Below, one piece after another: positions 26,162 to 36,808 of a stretch of 64,000 nt of DNA. A program made the position numbers and the translations under genes. The stretch comes from Pollenia angustigena (Eukaryota > Arthropoda > Insecta > Diptera > Polleniidae): contig OV884057.1 in assembly GCA_930367215.1 (NCBI GenBank), positions 248,088,830-248,152,829 on the forward strand, written 5' to 3'. Numbering within the stretch: the first letter of the stretch is position 1; every line of letters begins with the position of its first letter. Under the pieces are notes generated by a model. That model had not been told where the DNA came from. It was given only the letters and a program-made list of their open reading frames with translations, and searched no databases.

Positions 26162-27380
26162 TTGTCGTATGTGGATTTCGATAGTTTCGAGTAAATTGAG
26201 TTTGAAGTTTGAACTCTTATAAATTTTTTTTTAATAATTAGTATTGTGGTTATTTTGTTGAACTATTTATGGTTTTTAATCCAAATTTTTTAATATTTTT
26301 AATTAGGCTTAAGTTCATGAAATTTAATTTTCATTAAATTATTTTTGTGAAGAAAGGAATTTTACAACATGAAAATTAATTGAAATTGTTATTGATAATC
26401 TTTCATTCTTGACGTGGCTCGGGCTCGAACCCAGGCCGGCAGGTTACCATGACATGTTTCGATCGCAACCACTCGATCTCCTCAGATGGATTTGCCGTCT
26501 TACACTCGCAGCCATCGACGACTGCTGACGTCACTAGTCAAACATCAATCCTTAAACCAAATTGTATTTTAACATTTGGTAGATCGAAATTTGCTTTCCT
26601 GAATGATTATCCATTTTAATTGATTTTACATGTTTTTTCCTTTACTTCTGTTTTTTCGTACTTTCGTCAAGAAATTTTCTTGAAGTCCAAGTACATTTTT
26701 TTGTTTTTTCACTTTGTCTTTCTCTTTGTCTTTCTCTTTTCCTTTTTCAGCACAACTTGAAGGACAAATGTAAACATAGAGCTCGTGCCTTAGCTTTAAC
26801 AATAATTAGTATTGTGGTTATTTTGTTGAACTATTTATGGTTTTTAATCCATTTTTTTTTCTGTAAAGCGATTTTCTTTAAATTTTAGGAGGGGAAACTA
26901 CTAATATTTGACTAGTTAATTTAAAAGCTTGATGCCTATAACTCATTTGGGGTAGAAAATATTTTGATTTTTGTTCGAACTGTCGTGTGTGGCAAAATGG
27001 AAAATTTTTGTCATTTAAATAGCTACACACGACATTTTGCTTTCGAAATGTTTACATACGACATTTAAGCGCTAAATTTTTAAAACAAAAACTATTTAAA
27101 AATCGTATGTGCCATGAAAAATCCACATACGACATTTAAATAATAAATCAATTTCTTGGTCGTTTTATATGGAAATTTGTCGTATGTTGCGTTCGGCAGT
27201 TACATACGACATTCAATTTGAAAATTGCTAAAGCAAATACCACATACGACAAACTCAACACTCTATATCTCGAAAACCGTATGAGGTATCGAAAAACTGG
27301 TAACGCCAAATAAAAGTTCAGAACAGAAAACCTAAGGAATCGATCTTAACTCAAAACCGCAAAAAATCCACATACGACAT
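26162..27380. mobile_element. TTAA-flanked element with GTCGTATGTGGATTT ends (piggyBac-like target)
   Basis: TTAA at 26158-26161, then TTGTCGTATGTGGATTT; the right end AAATCCACATACGACAT is followed by TTAA at 27381-27384. The TTAA duplication is the hallmark of piggyBac-type elements. ACATACGACA also recurs internally near the right end (27050, 27129, 27212 and 27243 forward; 27178 inverted). No transposase is present. A tRNA-like SINE copy (26289-26578) lies inside, and a 50-bp phrase (ATTAGTATTGTGGTTATTTT) occurs at both 26239 and 26805. Confidence 0.6.
26289..26578 (-). repeat. tRNA-like SINE copy 1 (minus strand)
   Basis: On the minus strand an A-box-like AGATCGAGTGG (26479-26469) and a B-box GGGTTCGAGCC (26432-26422) are spaced as in RNA polymerase III internal promoters. 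A GATCG-CGATC D-arm-like stem surrounds the A box, and GGG/CCC pairs around TTCGAGC as in a T arm. Surrounding AT-rich sequence (TTAATTAGGCTTAAGTTC) is shared with 57642-58270. It is not a tRNA gene: there is no acceptor stem. Confidence 0.6.
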
Positions 27381-27384
27381 TTAA

Positions 27385-29664
27385 ATTATCTACCGACGCA
27401 CAGTGGCGCCATTTGAGTTTTTTCGTTGCAAAAATCATATCTTTTGAACCGAATAAGGTAATTGAACAGTTTAAACAGCATATGATAGATAACTGTTCAG
27501 CCTATGAAATGTGCATTTGAAAAGGGTGCTACGCTGTGTAGGGGCCTACTTATGGGTTATCAAAGTTAAAATTAGTAGAAAAATCAATTTTATGGTACCT
27601 AAAAAAAAATTATTTTTACATTTTTAGATTGTTTTTATTTTTTTTTTCTTTAGGGTTCTAAATTATTACCCAACAAATTAAAAAAAAAAAATTTTTTTTT
27701 TTAAATTTATTTTTTCAATTTTCTGTATTTTCGGTATATGGGTAATTCCATGTCAAAACGACCAAGAGTGGGACACGACCCCTTCCGATTTTAATGAAAT
27801 TTGGTGAGAATGTTCCTTTTATCTTATAAGGAACATATATGAACGAAAAAAAATTTTAAAATTTTTTTTTCAAAAGTTATGTCATACTCAAAATGTCATA
27901 ATTTCGCCGAATTAGCCGAATGTGTTGAGCTTATTTCTTCAATAACTCGAAAACTACTTGACATACGAAGATGATTTTAATGTCATTTTAAAGAGAATAC
28001 TTGGGGCTACAAACCATATATTGAAAAAATAAATTTTTTTTTGAAAAATGTAATATCTGCAAAATGTTAAATTTTAAAAACGGACTAAGTCAAAAACCTA
28101 TTTTTTTATTTGGCTGATTTTTTTTTGTATAATACCTCAAACTGTTCTTTAAAAATTCTGAAACTTTGAAGGAGGTGTTTTTTTTTTTTTTAAGATATGA
28201 TTTTTTTCCTTTCGCAACCTTTAAAAAAATAATATTAAAATAGAATTTTAATATTGTAATTTTGAGCAATAAGTACACTGTGCAAGTTGCAAAAAACAGA
28301 CCAGCCGCGCACCTGGCATTTTACTCTAATTGGGGACGCTGAATTCAGTGGTGCTAACCGTTTTTATAAATTAGATCTTGTTTTAAAGATATACCGTTAT
28401 TTCGAAAATGTAAGACGCTGCACAGCATATATTCGCGTAACTCAAAAATGGTTTAGTTTATTGAAATAACTAAAAAAACCGAAATTCGGCAATAAATAAT
28501 AAAGTGGGGTTGGTCATACATTTGACCCATCTAGGAGCATCCTACGCGCTGTAGGGGCCAAATTAAAGAATTTTATTAAACCGCAATATTAGTATGGCAA
28601 CCATGTCTTTTTAACCTTTTTTACCTCTAGAAGCCAAACGGGCACGTACGGGCAGATAAAATTTTTGAATTATGTAAAGAAATAATCAAAGAACAGATTT
28701 TGCAAATATGGCAAATATAGAAAAATATAGATTTTTGTTATTTTCCGTCAAAGTTGAAAAATAGTGAAAAAACGGATAGTTTTTAAATAGTGATTTACCA
28801 GGAGAAACACAAAGCAAACAGTTCATTTTTTTTTTATCATTACACATTTAATAAATGCATCAATCAATACAAACAAAAAATAAGGCGATTCGTTACCTAT
28901 TTTTCGTGATATTACACCTGAAATCGCAACAAATTTACTAAAAATTGTGTGTTTTTTTGAAAACCGAAAGTCGGTCAACTTTGAACGGCTATATCTTCTA
29001 AACTAAAAATGTGATATTATTAAGAGTGGCAGATTTGAAATCGTTGAAAAGTTTCCTATAACATGAGTTTATTCAAAACTTCGTCGGTGCTCATGAAAAT
29101 TTTGATTTTTGCAACCTCGTTTGCTCTACGGGCGCTACTGTGCGACGACTTGTGTTCTTTTGTAAACGTAAAATATGCAACACTTCTTGAAAACCAGGTT
29201 GGTATTTCAAAATTTTGCAGCCCACATGAAACACTAAAGATACATTCCCCCCTCCCCCACCCAAAACAAAACGCCCTTCTTCACCACTAGTAGTGGGGGG
29301 ATTAAAAATCGACGTCTTGTAAAAAAGAGGATATGCTATAAAGATTTTTTATGAAAAATGTTCTGTAAAGAAATCGGATTTCTTTAAAAAAAATATTGAG
29401 TTCCTATGAAAAAATCAATATTTGATCAAAGCATCAAACGAAACTACTTTCAGCTCAAAAATCGACTCTCACAGACCAAAAAATCAATTTCAGAATGAAT
29501 TTAAAAAAAAAAACGATTTTCGAGAAAAAAAAGATTTTCGTTAAAAAAAAATTTTGATGAAAAAGTTGCTTTAAGTGGAATATATTTTAGATTTTCAATT
29601 AAAAAAAACAATCCAAAAAACCAATTTCAGAATGAATTAAAAAAAAGAAAGAAAGTAAGAAAGT
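27385..29664. other. Repeat-rich spacer, no gene
   Basis: Contains TATATGGGTAATTCCATG (27735), a relative of the TATATGGGCATTTCC termini elsewhere, without a visible partner, and GCTACGC-GTGTAGGGGCC phrases at 27530 and 28540 in the same orientation. 28300-28580 is a copy of family E. The 75-residue frame at 29063 begins with a hydrophobic stretch but runs into repeat-like sequence. Confidence 0.45.
28300..28580 (+). repeat. Dispersed repeat, family E, copy 1
   Basis: TTCAGTGGTGCTAACCGTTTT, GATATACCGTTATTTCGAAAA, CAGCATATATTCGCGTA and GGGGTTGGTCATACATTTGA occur in the same order in reverse complement at 53195-53860. Copies are diverged and non-coding. Confidence 0.75.
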
Positions 29665-30315
29665 ATAGACGGTCAAGCCCGACCATATGATACCCTACAC
29701 CACAGTATTAAAAACACATCATGCTTATGTGTCCATGTAAATATGGATTTATCTATGTTTATAAACTTCATGAAATCGGTTTGAAAGTCTGTGAGAGGCA
29801 GAAGTTGCCCCCTGCCTCCCCTTGTGGTCCTATTTTTAAAAAAATGCATAGCTAATGTGTCCCTATAGATATGGATCTATCTATGTTTTAAATTTTATTA
29901 AAATCGGTTTGAGAGGCCTCGTGGTCCGATTTTTTTAAAAATGTATACAATTTGTGTCAATATAGATATGGTTCTATCTATGTTTTAAATTTCATTAAAT
30001 CGGTTTGATAGTAATTTCCCCCTATCTTCCCTCGTGGTCCTACGATTCGGCCCATTTTCAATAGGCTTATGCCAATAAGAACCTATGACCCAAATTTTAT
30101 CAAATTATCTCTAAAATTGCGACCTGTACTTTGCGCACAAGGTTACATGGACAGCCAGCCAGCCAGCCGGACGGACATCGTTAGTTCGACTCAGAAAGTG
30201 ATTCTGAGTAGATCGGTATACTTTAAGGTGGGTCTAGGACCACTATTTTAAGGCGTTACACACATCAGCACAAATGAATAATACCCTCTCCACCATTGTG
30301 GTGTGGGTATAAAAA
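29665..30315 (+). repeat. Dispersed fly repeat, variant B, near-complete
   Basis: Starts GTCAAGCCCGACCATATGATA, contains three diverged internal repeats of the ATATGGATTTATCTATGTTT-AAATCGGTTTGA type, then CAGCCAGCCAGCCGG, GACTCAGAAAGTGATTCTGA, and ends in TGTGGTGTGGGTATAAAA. Part of it recurs inverted at 37548-37680. The 60-residue frame at 30069 is repeat sequence. Confidence 0.65.
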
Positions 30316-30705
30316 TAGATTTTCGGTAAAAAAAAAATTTCGGGAAAAAAAATTTTCGAGAAAAAAATTTCGGTGAAAAAGTTGGTCAATTAAAAATAAA
30401 AAGTCGATTTCTTTCGACTTTTTGGACAAGAAGATTGAAGATAATTAATCGTAAAAAAAATTCAGGTGAAAAAAATCGATCGATTCGGTAAAGAATCGAT
30501 TTGCTAAAAAATTTTTGATATAAATTCTGTTTTATCTTTTTGAAAATAATTTCGATTTTCATTGACATCGACATTTGGAGAATGCAACAGTTTCGAATTA
30601 AAACAAATTCATTTGCTTTACAAATTACGATTTTCAGCGCAAAGTCGATTTTCGGTGACAAAAACATAATTAAATGGGTTTTCTTAAAAATTTAATCGCT
30701 TATTA

Positions 30706-31401
30706 CACTACATGACAATTTTTTGACCAAATGAACTTGACACCTAATCTTTATGTAAAATTGTCCGCTGAATCCGAATATGAAGTCAGAATTGTCAAAA
30801 GTAGATTAATTGAATTAACCTACAACAAAAAAATATACAAAGCTTAATTTTTAGTAACAATAAATATTAAAAATTGCTTAAAACTATTGAATTTGTATGT
30901 GGGCTAATTTACTAAATCGTCTGTAGCATTGTCATTTTTGTACCAATATATGTCGTGTAGGGCGCAAAATGTTCATATGAAAAAATAATCTAATTTCGCA
31001 TGCAATAAAACATTAGGATTTTTAAATCATTGGTTTAAAAAAAATAACTTGAAAAGAGCAAAATTGAACAAAATCATAAAATTTTCAATGAAGCTTGAAC
31101 TTTTGTCCCCTGTAACTCAGTCATTTCTTGACTTATCTTCACAAGCAATCGATGGTTATTTTAGAAATTATATTACCTTTCCTAAAAAGAAAGAATTACA
31201 TAATCCGTTTACAATTTTTGAAGATATTTGCATTTCAGTCACATCATCTTTTTTAAAAACACAAATAACGGTTATTTTGGAATATCTCAAAAACTTTTTG
31301 ACAATTCTGACTTCATATTCGGATTCAGCGGAAAATTTTACATAAAGATTAGTTGCCAGATTCATTTGGTCACGACTTTGTTGAAATTTTGTCACGTAGT
31401 G
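30706..31401. mobile_element. Foldback element with CACTACATGACAA ends
   Basis: Left CACTACATGACAA and right TTGTCACGTAGTG are inverted. Arms continue inward for about 95-110 bp through TTTATGTAAAATTGTCC and GAATATGAAGTCAGAATTGT and their mirror at 31290-31350. The central portion is not symmetric. TTA on the left and TTG on the right may be a decayed 3-bp duplication. No transposase motif; short frames inside are not supported. Confidence 0.8.
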
Positions 31402-32110
31402 TTGTTAAAGTACTAGAAAGATTCAAATTCAAAAATTCGCAAAAGGCATATGATGGAAACTGATGATTAGGTCTTTCAGCGTTTATCATATAATCTTTTG
31501 TAGTTGGGGCCGTTTGTTTTGTGTTAATAAAATTGCTTGTTTTGGTCGAAAGATTTCAAAATTTTTTTGTGGACATGCAATACAACAAAATAAATGAAGA
31601 AGTAGATTTTTTATTTTTGGTTAGTTAGGGCCTTTTGCGTTTAAGGTAACGATATATTTCTTTGAAATTCGCTATATGTTAGGTAGTAAGGCTGGTTTGA
31701 CTGCCATCGTCCAGAGACTAGCATGATCCTTTGCTTTTTCTTGAGAAATAAAAGGAGAAAACCAAATACCGAAGGAAGAAATAGTGGATGTTTTAATCGG
31801 TCCAGAAGGAACATACCACCATAAAATTAGCTTTTAAACTTGCAAGTTTTTATATTCTTTTCGGTTTTTTTTTTATTGATCAGTTTAGTCATACAAATCA
31901 AAGTATCAAATTTCAATCCTTTTAAAATTTACACCAATAACTTCTATTTACATATTTTTTTCTTTCTCTTTATTTTATGACTCACCAACGACATCCCTCT
32001 TCCACCCACCACTACATGGTTATCTTTTGCTAAAAATCATGATCATCACAAACAACAAATAACAACAACAATGAACTTTTTAAAATTATAAAAACAAACA
32101 AAAACCTCAG
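31402..32110. other. Spacer upstream of the first visible Wnt6 exon
   Basis: Presumably the end of an upstream Wnt6 intron, or 5' flank. No signal-peptide exon is recognised. An AACAAC-rich stretch precedes the exon. Confidence 0.4.
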
Positions 32111-32331
32111 GGCAGAGGGCTCTAATATATTACTTGATCCATATTTAATGTGTAAAAAGACACGTCGTCTACGTGGTAAAATGGCTGAAATTTGCCGACA
32201 CGATTCCGCCCTGCTAAAAGAGATCATCAACGGCATTAATCTAGGCTTCCGAGAATGTGAATTTCAATTTCGAAATCGTCGCTGGAATTGCACAACTTTA
32301 CGCAAAAGCATGAGGAAAATCTTAATGAGAG
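32111..32331 (+). CDS. Wnt6: Wnt6, N-terminal internal coding exon
   Basis: Secreted Wnt ligand for Frizzled/LRP receptors. The exon encodes the start of the mature Wnt domain: a GSNILLDP segment, then CKKTRRLRGKMAEIC, FRECEFQFRNRRWNCTT and ILMR before the donor. RNRRWNC is a Wnt signature, and NCT is a possible N-glycosylation site. The donor is G|GTAAGA at 32332 (phase 1). I start the exon at 32111, after CTCAG, because Wnt6-like sequence (AEGSN) extends upstream of the Met at 32148 and a split TG|G codon would restore the usual W before A-x-G-S. The pyrimidine tract there is poor, so the acceptor is less certain than the donor. The frame is closed upstream by a stop at 32040. The Met at 32148 cannot be the true start because it would leave no signal peptide. 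Assignment to Wnt6 rather than wg or Wnt10 rests on the RLRGKMAEICRHD stretch. Confidence 0.9.
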
Positions 32332-33014
32332 GTAAGAACTCTATATTAAGTTTAAATATAACTTTTGTCTTTATCTTCATCTTCATCATCATCATCACCA
32401 TTTTTATCTGGTTCTTTGTTGACGTTTTGAATGACAAAACAGAGCCAGAGGCACAGGGAAAATAACGTGTAAATATCTGGGGAAAGAACAAGTAATGAAT
32501 CCTTTTTTTATAATTTTATGCTCTTTTGTATGATGAAGAAGATGGAGCTGCAGAGACAATGAAGTTTTAGACCCTGTTAACCCATTATTGTCAGACATAC
32601 ACAAAACAAAACAAAAAAAACAGTTTTGTAATTTGCTTATGGAACAAATTAAATGCAACTAGCTTTACAATATACATTCAACTTCTTGAGAGGCACTTGT
32701 ATTCTGTGGCATTTATTCTTTATATTCCTTCTAAGCAACTATTTAGTCTTTTAAGGACTGCGATAAAAAAAAATTGTTTTTAATTTGCATATCTATTAGT
32801 TTTTCCTAAGGTTATATAGAGTTGGGACACCTCTTAACAGAATTCCCACCATAGCAACAACCCAAACTCCTGACAAAGTGTAAAATGCACTTCAGTTCAA
32901 TGCCAGAGATGTAAAACAATGCTTCGAAAATGGTAAATCACATTTCAGCCAGTCGCCTGCTCGTCACTGTAGAAAAGTAAAAGAGAAAGTTTTCGACAAT
33001 TTCCTTTAAATTTT

Positions 33015-33200
33015 TATACCCGCGCCACAATAGTGAAGAGGGTCCCTGTAGACAAAGTAATTAGTATTTAGCTATAAATTTACTGATTGGTTGTTTTACT
33101 TTAAACTTTTGATTTTTTTATAAATCAAACTATCGTATTTAACTTTAGGTTGTCTTAGGAGCTCAACTAGTTAATTTGTATGCATTTGTATGCTTTATTA
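33015..33200. repeat. Dispersed repeat, family C, copy 2
   Basis: Begins TTTTTATACCCGCGCCACAA, a relative of the terminal box of the dispersed fly repeats, followed by GTAGACAAAGTAATTAGTA and AGGTTGTCTTAGGAGCTCAA as in 12165-12330. Confidence 0.6.
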
Positions 33201-34184
33201 ACAGTATGAGTCTAATAAAAGCAAAACTAAATTTCACAATTAGCTTCAATGTTTTGTCATAGTTAATTATTGCTTTTTAACCAGTATGTATTTAATTTAG
33301 AATAATTCTGAGCACTAACCTCTGGAACCAGCGATAGAGAGAATATTTTATTATTTTTTTTCACCTTTGTTGCTATCCCCATTGTTAACATTACAGCAGA
33401 GTGTCCCGATATGGGCATCGTCTTCATTTATTCATCACTTTATAATTTAAACAAAAAGAATTCGGGAATTTTCCTTATTTTTACCTTTTTTTTTAAACAT
33501 ACGCATAATTTGTAACTCTAACCCAACCAATAAAGTGTTGTTGTTGTTTCTACAACAAACAAGTAAATTATTATTTTTTATCTACTTTTCTAGTGTTGTT
33601 GTCATGCCTACAACGAACAAGTAGTAAATCGTTTTAACCAATTTTTGTAGTTTTATACGACGTCACGTATAAATTATTAGTTTTCTTATTTTTCGACGCC
33701 TAACAACTAGTAATAAACTACTCCAAAAATAGCACTTGTAACGATTTTAACTGCATCGGTATGCGTTTGTACTGAGGTGTTTACATTAGGGATATAACCA
33801 AATTTTTGGCAAAGTACCACGGGGTGGCCTAGAATGTTTCAATAATGAAAATACTTGCCTTCCGTCGTTTTGCGAAAAAAAAACCTCACGCAGGGAAGCA
33901 AATTTCTAAAACCTTGCAAGAAATTTTGAACCGCGATTAATTGTAAACAGTAGGAAAATTTATAAATCTAACGTAAACCCCTTTACAAATATCAGGTGTA
34001 TATTTTTTTAAATTTCCGTAAGATAAAAATGGTTGTTTTCAAACTTCAACCCGAACCCTGGGTGATTTTTTTTAACAATCCGAAAAAATATCATATTTTT
34101 TATTAATAACTTTGAAAGTTCTACACGACTATACTATTCCGTTTTTTATATTCGCAAAAAGTGTGAAAAAGTGATAGCCCTAGT
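33201..34184. other. Intronic spacer
   Basis: No gene or clean element. Two similar phrases with TGTTGTTG and CTACAACRAACAAGTA at 33536-33566 and 33594-33623. Confidence 0.4.
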
Positions 34185-34589
34185 GTACACTGATAGAAAA
34201 GGCGTCATAACGCTGATGTATTTTGACATCGGTACAATGACAAGTGTCTTCGTTTTTGACCCCATGACACTTTTCATCATGTTGATGTCAACCTTAACAT
34301 CACTGGGCCAAAGTTTCGTCAGGGTCAAAATGAAATTATTTCATCAATGCGATGACAGAACACACGAACATGTCCTCAGTGTGATGACGCAGTAACATCG
34401 GGCATCGAATTGATGTCACTATAGTCATAAAATAGATGACACATAAAAAATGGCACAATTGTACGAAGACGTTAGTCATTGGATTGATGTTACTTTTTGC
34501 ATCATTGATGCCATTTGTAGTAACATTGATGTCACAATGCTGATGTTAGGCCATCATCAATATGAAGATACATATTTCTATCAGTGTAC
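34185..34589. mobile_element. MITE (405 bp), perfect 15-bp inverted ends
   Basis: GTACACTGATAGAAA at 34185-34199 and its exact inverse at 34575-34589. The interior is packed with TGATGTC/GACATCA-type motifs (more than fifteen), giving many short palindromes. No target duplication or coding capacity seen; the open frames here are a by-product. Confidence 0.8.
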
Positions 34590-35359
34590 CACATACAAAT
34601 ATTGGTTGCTAGATTTACCTTTAAGTATATCGATCAACTCAGAATCACTTTCTAAGTCAATTTAACGATGTTCATCCGTCTGAGACTGAATGCAGCCGCA
34701 GCTGCAGAGAACCTGGAACACAGGAGACAGGTCTTCCTCTCCTATGTGATTGTCCAGTGTTTATTTCAACACGACATGAATCATTTAGAAATTACCATCT
34801 ACAAGACTCTCTGAGATATCGCGAATGAAACCCGGCAACTTGGTAAAATATCTCAATGCAACGGGCTGGCTCTAGCCACCTCAATTTTGCACTAGTGTCA
34901 CGCTTGATCCTACTCTTGGTGAGTTGTGTGGTGTCAAAACTTAAGTCACTGTCGCCTCAACTTGCAGCACGCCTTGACAACTTGACTTTATTAAAGTTTT
35001 TACAAATCCAAAAAATCGGAAAAATTTCAGTCTTTAGTATTCACGAATTTATACAGCTACAATAAGATCATGCAAAAAGGATGCTGGACTCTAGTTTAAA
35101 ATAATACAGTGAACTAAATATACAAAATCATTGGATTAATAAAAACAAAATATTTTTGATAATTTAAATTAGTATTCGAGGTAAATAAAATTAATACAAT
35201 TTCAAACTTTTGTTGTGAAAATTTATATCAAATCATCGGTTGAAAGAATTGGACAAGCAAACAAGATTATATTATTAATTTCTGAATTTAATAACAAGCA
35301 AACTGACTTTTAAAATTTAATCATGATCGTTTTCTCCTCTCATATTTATACCACAGAAA
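34590..35359. other. Intronic spacer with a GC-richer patch
   Basis: 34670-34990 is clearly less AT-rich (GCAGCCGCAGCTGCAGAG, GAACCTGGAACACAGGAGAC), suggesting a decayed coding or retroelement fragment. No protein family is recognised in any frame. Confidence 0.35.
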
Positions 35360-35500
35360 AAATTCTTGCTTATTCATTATTTTCAATTAACCATTAATTA
35401 AAAGTAAAATCAGTTTTAATTAAAAAGTTAATCAAGTGAATTAAACTTTTACTTATATCAACAACATTATTGCAGAAAATGTTGTTCACATACATAAATT
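35360..35500. repeat. Dispersed repeat, family D, copy 2
   Basis: CAGTTTTAATTAAAAAG, TCAAGTGAATTAAAC and ACAACATTATTGCAGAAAAT as at 15835-16110. Confidence 0.55.
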
Positions 35501-36806
35501 AAGACAAATTTGTTAAAACTTTTTGAATATTAAAATCGAATTCGCACTTGTTTTTAAAAACTTAGAAAAAGTTTTCACTGATCTCAGTCCTTAGGAAAAC
35601 ATCGCTTCTAAATCATAGTTACAGCTGATGTAGTGCATTTTGATTGTTGTTGTTGTCATTGCCGTTGCCGTTGATTTTTATTTAGTTTTATTAACATGTT
35701 ACAAATTAACTTCATTATTATGCAGTGTTGACAACACTGTGCCACAAAAAAAACTAAAAAGAAAAAAATTTAAACCAAATCAAGATCAACCTAAACGTCA
35801 ACTCCAACAACCACCAGCAACAGGAGAAGAGACATCATCAACAGCAACAACAACTCATTGCACTTGTTTGTTTGTTGCTGAAATGCATTCATTGAAGCAG
35901 GCACGTTAATTTACATACAAACACTTATAAACATATCCACACACACACAAACAATCGTAAGTAAGCGTGTGCATTTAAATTAAATTCCGTTGTTGTTAGT
36001 GTTTTAAATGTGCACTGGAGTGTTGTTTGTTTGTGGGGATATGTGACACACACACACACACTGTGTTTGATTATGTAAATGTGATGTTGTTGATCGCTGG
36101 GGTTTGATCTTTTCTCTTGTTGTTGTCGTCATCTATTAGCGCGGCGCTTTGTATGCATTTTTTACAGGAAAACGATTGTTGTCATGTAAAATGTGTGTGC
36201 TTGTGTAAAGCAAGTGTTGACATGTTTAGTTAAACAAAGTGAATTAAGTTTTTTTTTCTTCATTTCTTTATAACTCTACTCTAGTTGTTAAAATTGCTGT
36301 GGAAAATCGCTAAGAAAAAAAGTCACAGTAACAAGAGCAACAATAACTTAAATTAACACTGCATAAATTAATGTGTGTTTTTATAAAACTATTAGTTTTA
36401 GCTTTTTTTTAGACCAAAAAAAATAATAATTTAAAGAGTTTTGTGTCGAATGAGTCACAAAAAGGTAATTGACGTTAAGTTGCCTGTACGAGTAAAAATG
36501 TTTATTTCGATTAAGTCAAAGATTGTCAACTTTAATTGGAACTAACAAAAATAAAATGTGGTGGTAAAATGAGATTTTTAGGTAAATTTTCAGGAAACAT
36601 TTAGCTTAATATTTAAAATGTAGCTTAAAAAACAAATAATAGTGCTATAATCCGCTTTATCGAAACTTTGATACCCTCCGCCGAGAGTTTGAAATACGTA
36701 AGGAGTAGGATTTTTCTGTGGGTTATGGTCGATTATAGACGAAAATCTTTACAAAGTTTAATTTTTTCTAGACTAATGAACTATGACAGACCAAATTTTA
36801 CTGCAA
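35501..36806. other. Intronic spacer with microsatellites
   Basis: TTGTTG/GCCGTT runs (about 35643-35672), CAACAA/CATCAA-rich stretch (35790-35860) and CA repeats (35938-35952, 36049-36060). No gene. Confidence 0.45.
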
Positions 36807-36808
36807 TA

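Noticed and set aside
26411..26490. A true tRNA gene on the minus strand
   Set aside because: A and B boxes are present, but there is no acceptor stem or credible anticodon arm, and the sequence is repeated with decay.
27528..28560. GTGTAGGGGCC phrases as inverted ends of an element
   Set aside because: The two copies are in the same orientation, so they do not form terminal inverted repeats.
29063..29290. Open frame with a hydrophobic, signal-like start (MKILIFATSFALRALL) as the missing Wnt6 exon
   Set aside because: The only donor that would fit phase (GTGCGA after CTACT) is weak, no tryptophan precedes the junction, and the sequence continues into repeat-like DNA.
30069..30251. 60-residue open frame with GYMDSQPASRTD
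   Set aside because: This string is the translation of the CAGCCAGCC/ACGGAC part of a dispersed repeat.
32148..32465. Met at 32148 as the start of a 105-residue protein
   Set aside because: It reads through the Wnt6 donor into intron; the first 61 codons are a Wnt6 exon and the rest is low complexity.
34856..35065. 69-residue open frame in the GC-richer patch as a gene
   Set aside because: No recognisable domain, no splice context, and neighbouring frames are equally open.
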